A stretch of DNA of 64,000 nt, taken from Saprospiraceae bacterium (GTDB lineage: Bacteria; Bacteroidota; Bacteroidia; Chitinophagales; Saprospiraceae). A program made the translations under genes and the position numbers. This document shows positions 63,444 to 64,000 of this stretch, piece after piece. The notes under the pieces are model-generated. The model did not search any database. It had not been told where the DNA came from and saw only the letters and a list, made by a program, of their open reading frames with translations. Numbering within the stretch: position 1 is the stretch's first letter; every line of letters starts with the position of its first letter. The DNA lies in contig JALSGS010000006.1 of the NCBI GenBank assembly GCA_026982695.1, positions 1-64,000 of the forward strand. Reading direction: 5' to 3'.

Positions 63444-63815
63444 ATGTCAAAAAAGAAGATTACACGTACTAGTGAAATCCTCGTTCGCGTTGGGTTGAGC
63501 GAGCAAAACATTCCCCTATACCTCGAGTGGGAGAGCACAGACGGTAAAGATGCAGGCAAGCCACATGCGGCAAAGGCCGTGCTCATCTCTGTGTTTGGCC
63601 GAGACACACTCGATACGCTTAAGATTGATTTATGGACTGAAGATTTTCAAATCATGGAAATGGACCGGTTCATGTTTCAGACGCTGCGTGGCCTTGCAGA
63701 TACCTATTTCCGCGCTACCCAAAACAAGGAGCTTGCAGGGGCCATGCAGCAGTTTGTCACTTACTTTGGTGAAAAGACGGGTATCATCCCCACTGAAGCT
63801 CAAAAGAAAAAATAG
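63444..63815 (+). CDS. gldC: Gliding motility protein GldC
   Basis: 123 residues. EILVRVGLSEQNIPLYLEWESTDG and DTLKIDLWTEDFQIMEMDRFMFQTLRGLADTYFRATQN match GldC, a Bacteroidota gliding-associated protein of uncertain biochemical role (it partners GldB in some species). No other gld gene is in the window. Confidence 0.88.
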   Translation: MSKKKITRTSEILVRVGLSEQNIPLYLEWESTDGKDAGKPHAAKAVLISVFGRDTLDTLKIDLWTEDFQIMEMDRFMFQTLRGLADTYFRATQNKELAGAMQQFVTYFGEKTGIIPTEAQKKK

Positions 63816-63887
63816 TGCGCAACAGGCTGTAGGTCAACTTTGTCAGTGAGAGTATTGTTTGGGAGTGTGAAAAAAGTCGCAAGGTAG

Positions 63888-63918
63888 TTGCAGGAATGCA
63901 ATTACTCGCTTAAATTTG
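63888..63918 (+). promoter_or_regulatory. Promoter of initiator tRNA
   Basis: TTG at 63888-63890, 20 bases, TAAATTTG at 63911-63918. The tRNA starts 18 bases after the -7 box. Confidence 0.72.
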
Positions 63919-63935
63919 CATCCGCTAAGTAACAT

Positions 63936-64000
63936 CGCGGAGTGGAGCAGTCGGTAGCTCGCCGGGCTCATAACCCGGAGGTCGCAGGTTCGAGTCCTGC
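63936..64000 (+). tRNA. Initiator tRNA-Met (anticodon CAT), cut by window end
   Basis: 65 bases visible. Begins CGCGGAG with C at position 1, the initiator mismatch. The anticodon stem CCGGG / CCCGG with three G-C pairs next to the CTCATAA loop (anticodon CAT) is an initiator hallmark. The T arm ends at GTCCTGC at the window edge; the acceptor 3' strand is missing. Confidence 0.93.

Noticed and set aside
1-64000. CRISPR arrays, prophage, IS elements
   Set aside because: No regularly spaced repeats, transposase or integrase frames were found on either strand.

Overview
The window reads as a chromosomal segment of a member of the Bacteroidota. The S10/spc/alpha ribosomal cluster has the Bacteroidota order (rpsL-rpsG-fusA-rpsJ-...-secY-map-infA-rpmJ-...-rpoA-rplQ). 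Start codons lack Shine-Dalgarno sequences. Several intergenic regions carry the phylum's promoter type (TTTG or TTG, 19-22 bases, TAnnTTTG). There is also a protein with a type IX secretion C-terminal sorting domain and a gliding-motility gene (gldC). The gldC, nos and T9SS genes suggest a gliding, facultatively N2O-respiring relative of the Cytophagia/Saprospiria; the exact lineage cannot be read from the sequence alone.

Layout. 1-20.4 kb is a mixed housekeeping region: the 3' part of a subtilase with a SPOR domain, two family-2 glycosyltransferases, a DMT transporter, a TPR protein, a decayed GH3 beta-glucosidase pseudogene, a cupin sugar-phosphate-isomerase-like protein, recG, dinB, tryptophanase, a large Asp-box (BNR) secreted protein, ruvC, L31 type B, a GlmU-like nucleotidyltransferase coupled to a spermidine-synthase-like protein, tRNA-Gly(CCC) and a di-haem cytochrome c peroxidase. 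20.7-40.6 kb is the translation super-operon from S12 to L17, with internal promoters before rplC, rplP and infA. 40.8-42.0 kb is rpsF-rpsR-rplI with its own promoter and terminator.

42.1-49.1 kb holds a small unknown gene, a branched-chain aminotransferase, an exported MORN-repeat/caspase-fold protein with an EF-hand loop, and an ammonium module (PII - Amt - outer-membrane porin) with a candidate small RNA in the opposite direction. 49.4-59.4 kb is a nitrous-oxide-reduction island: a polytopic haem-oxidase-like protein, a monohaem cytochrome c lipoprotein and an Rrf2 regulator on the minus strand. Diverging from them across a perfect FNR-type box are nosZ (clade II, Sec/lipoprotein type), a membrane protein, nosL, a fasciclin lipoprotein, nosD, nosF, nosY and the di-iron repair protein Ric. 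59.5-62.7 kb has a His-rich small protein, a beta-carbonic anhydrase and a SulP anion transporter that together look like an inorganic-carbon module. The right edge holds rbfA, gldC and an initiator tRNA-Met cut by the window end.

How they work together. The cytochrome c and the haem-oxidase-like protein probably feed electrons to NosZ. NosD/F/Y/L mature its copper sites. Ric and the Rrf2 protein point to nitrosative stress and redox control. The translation block is ordinary, but it is informative for promoter structure and for its set of cysteine-free, zinc-independent ribosomal proteins.
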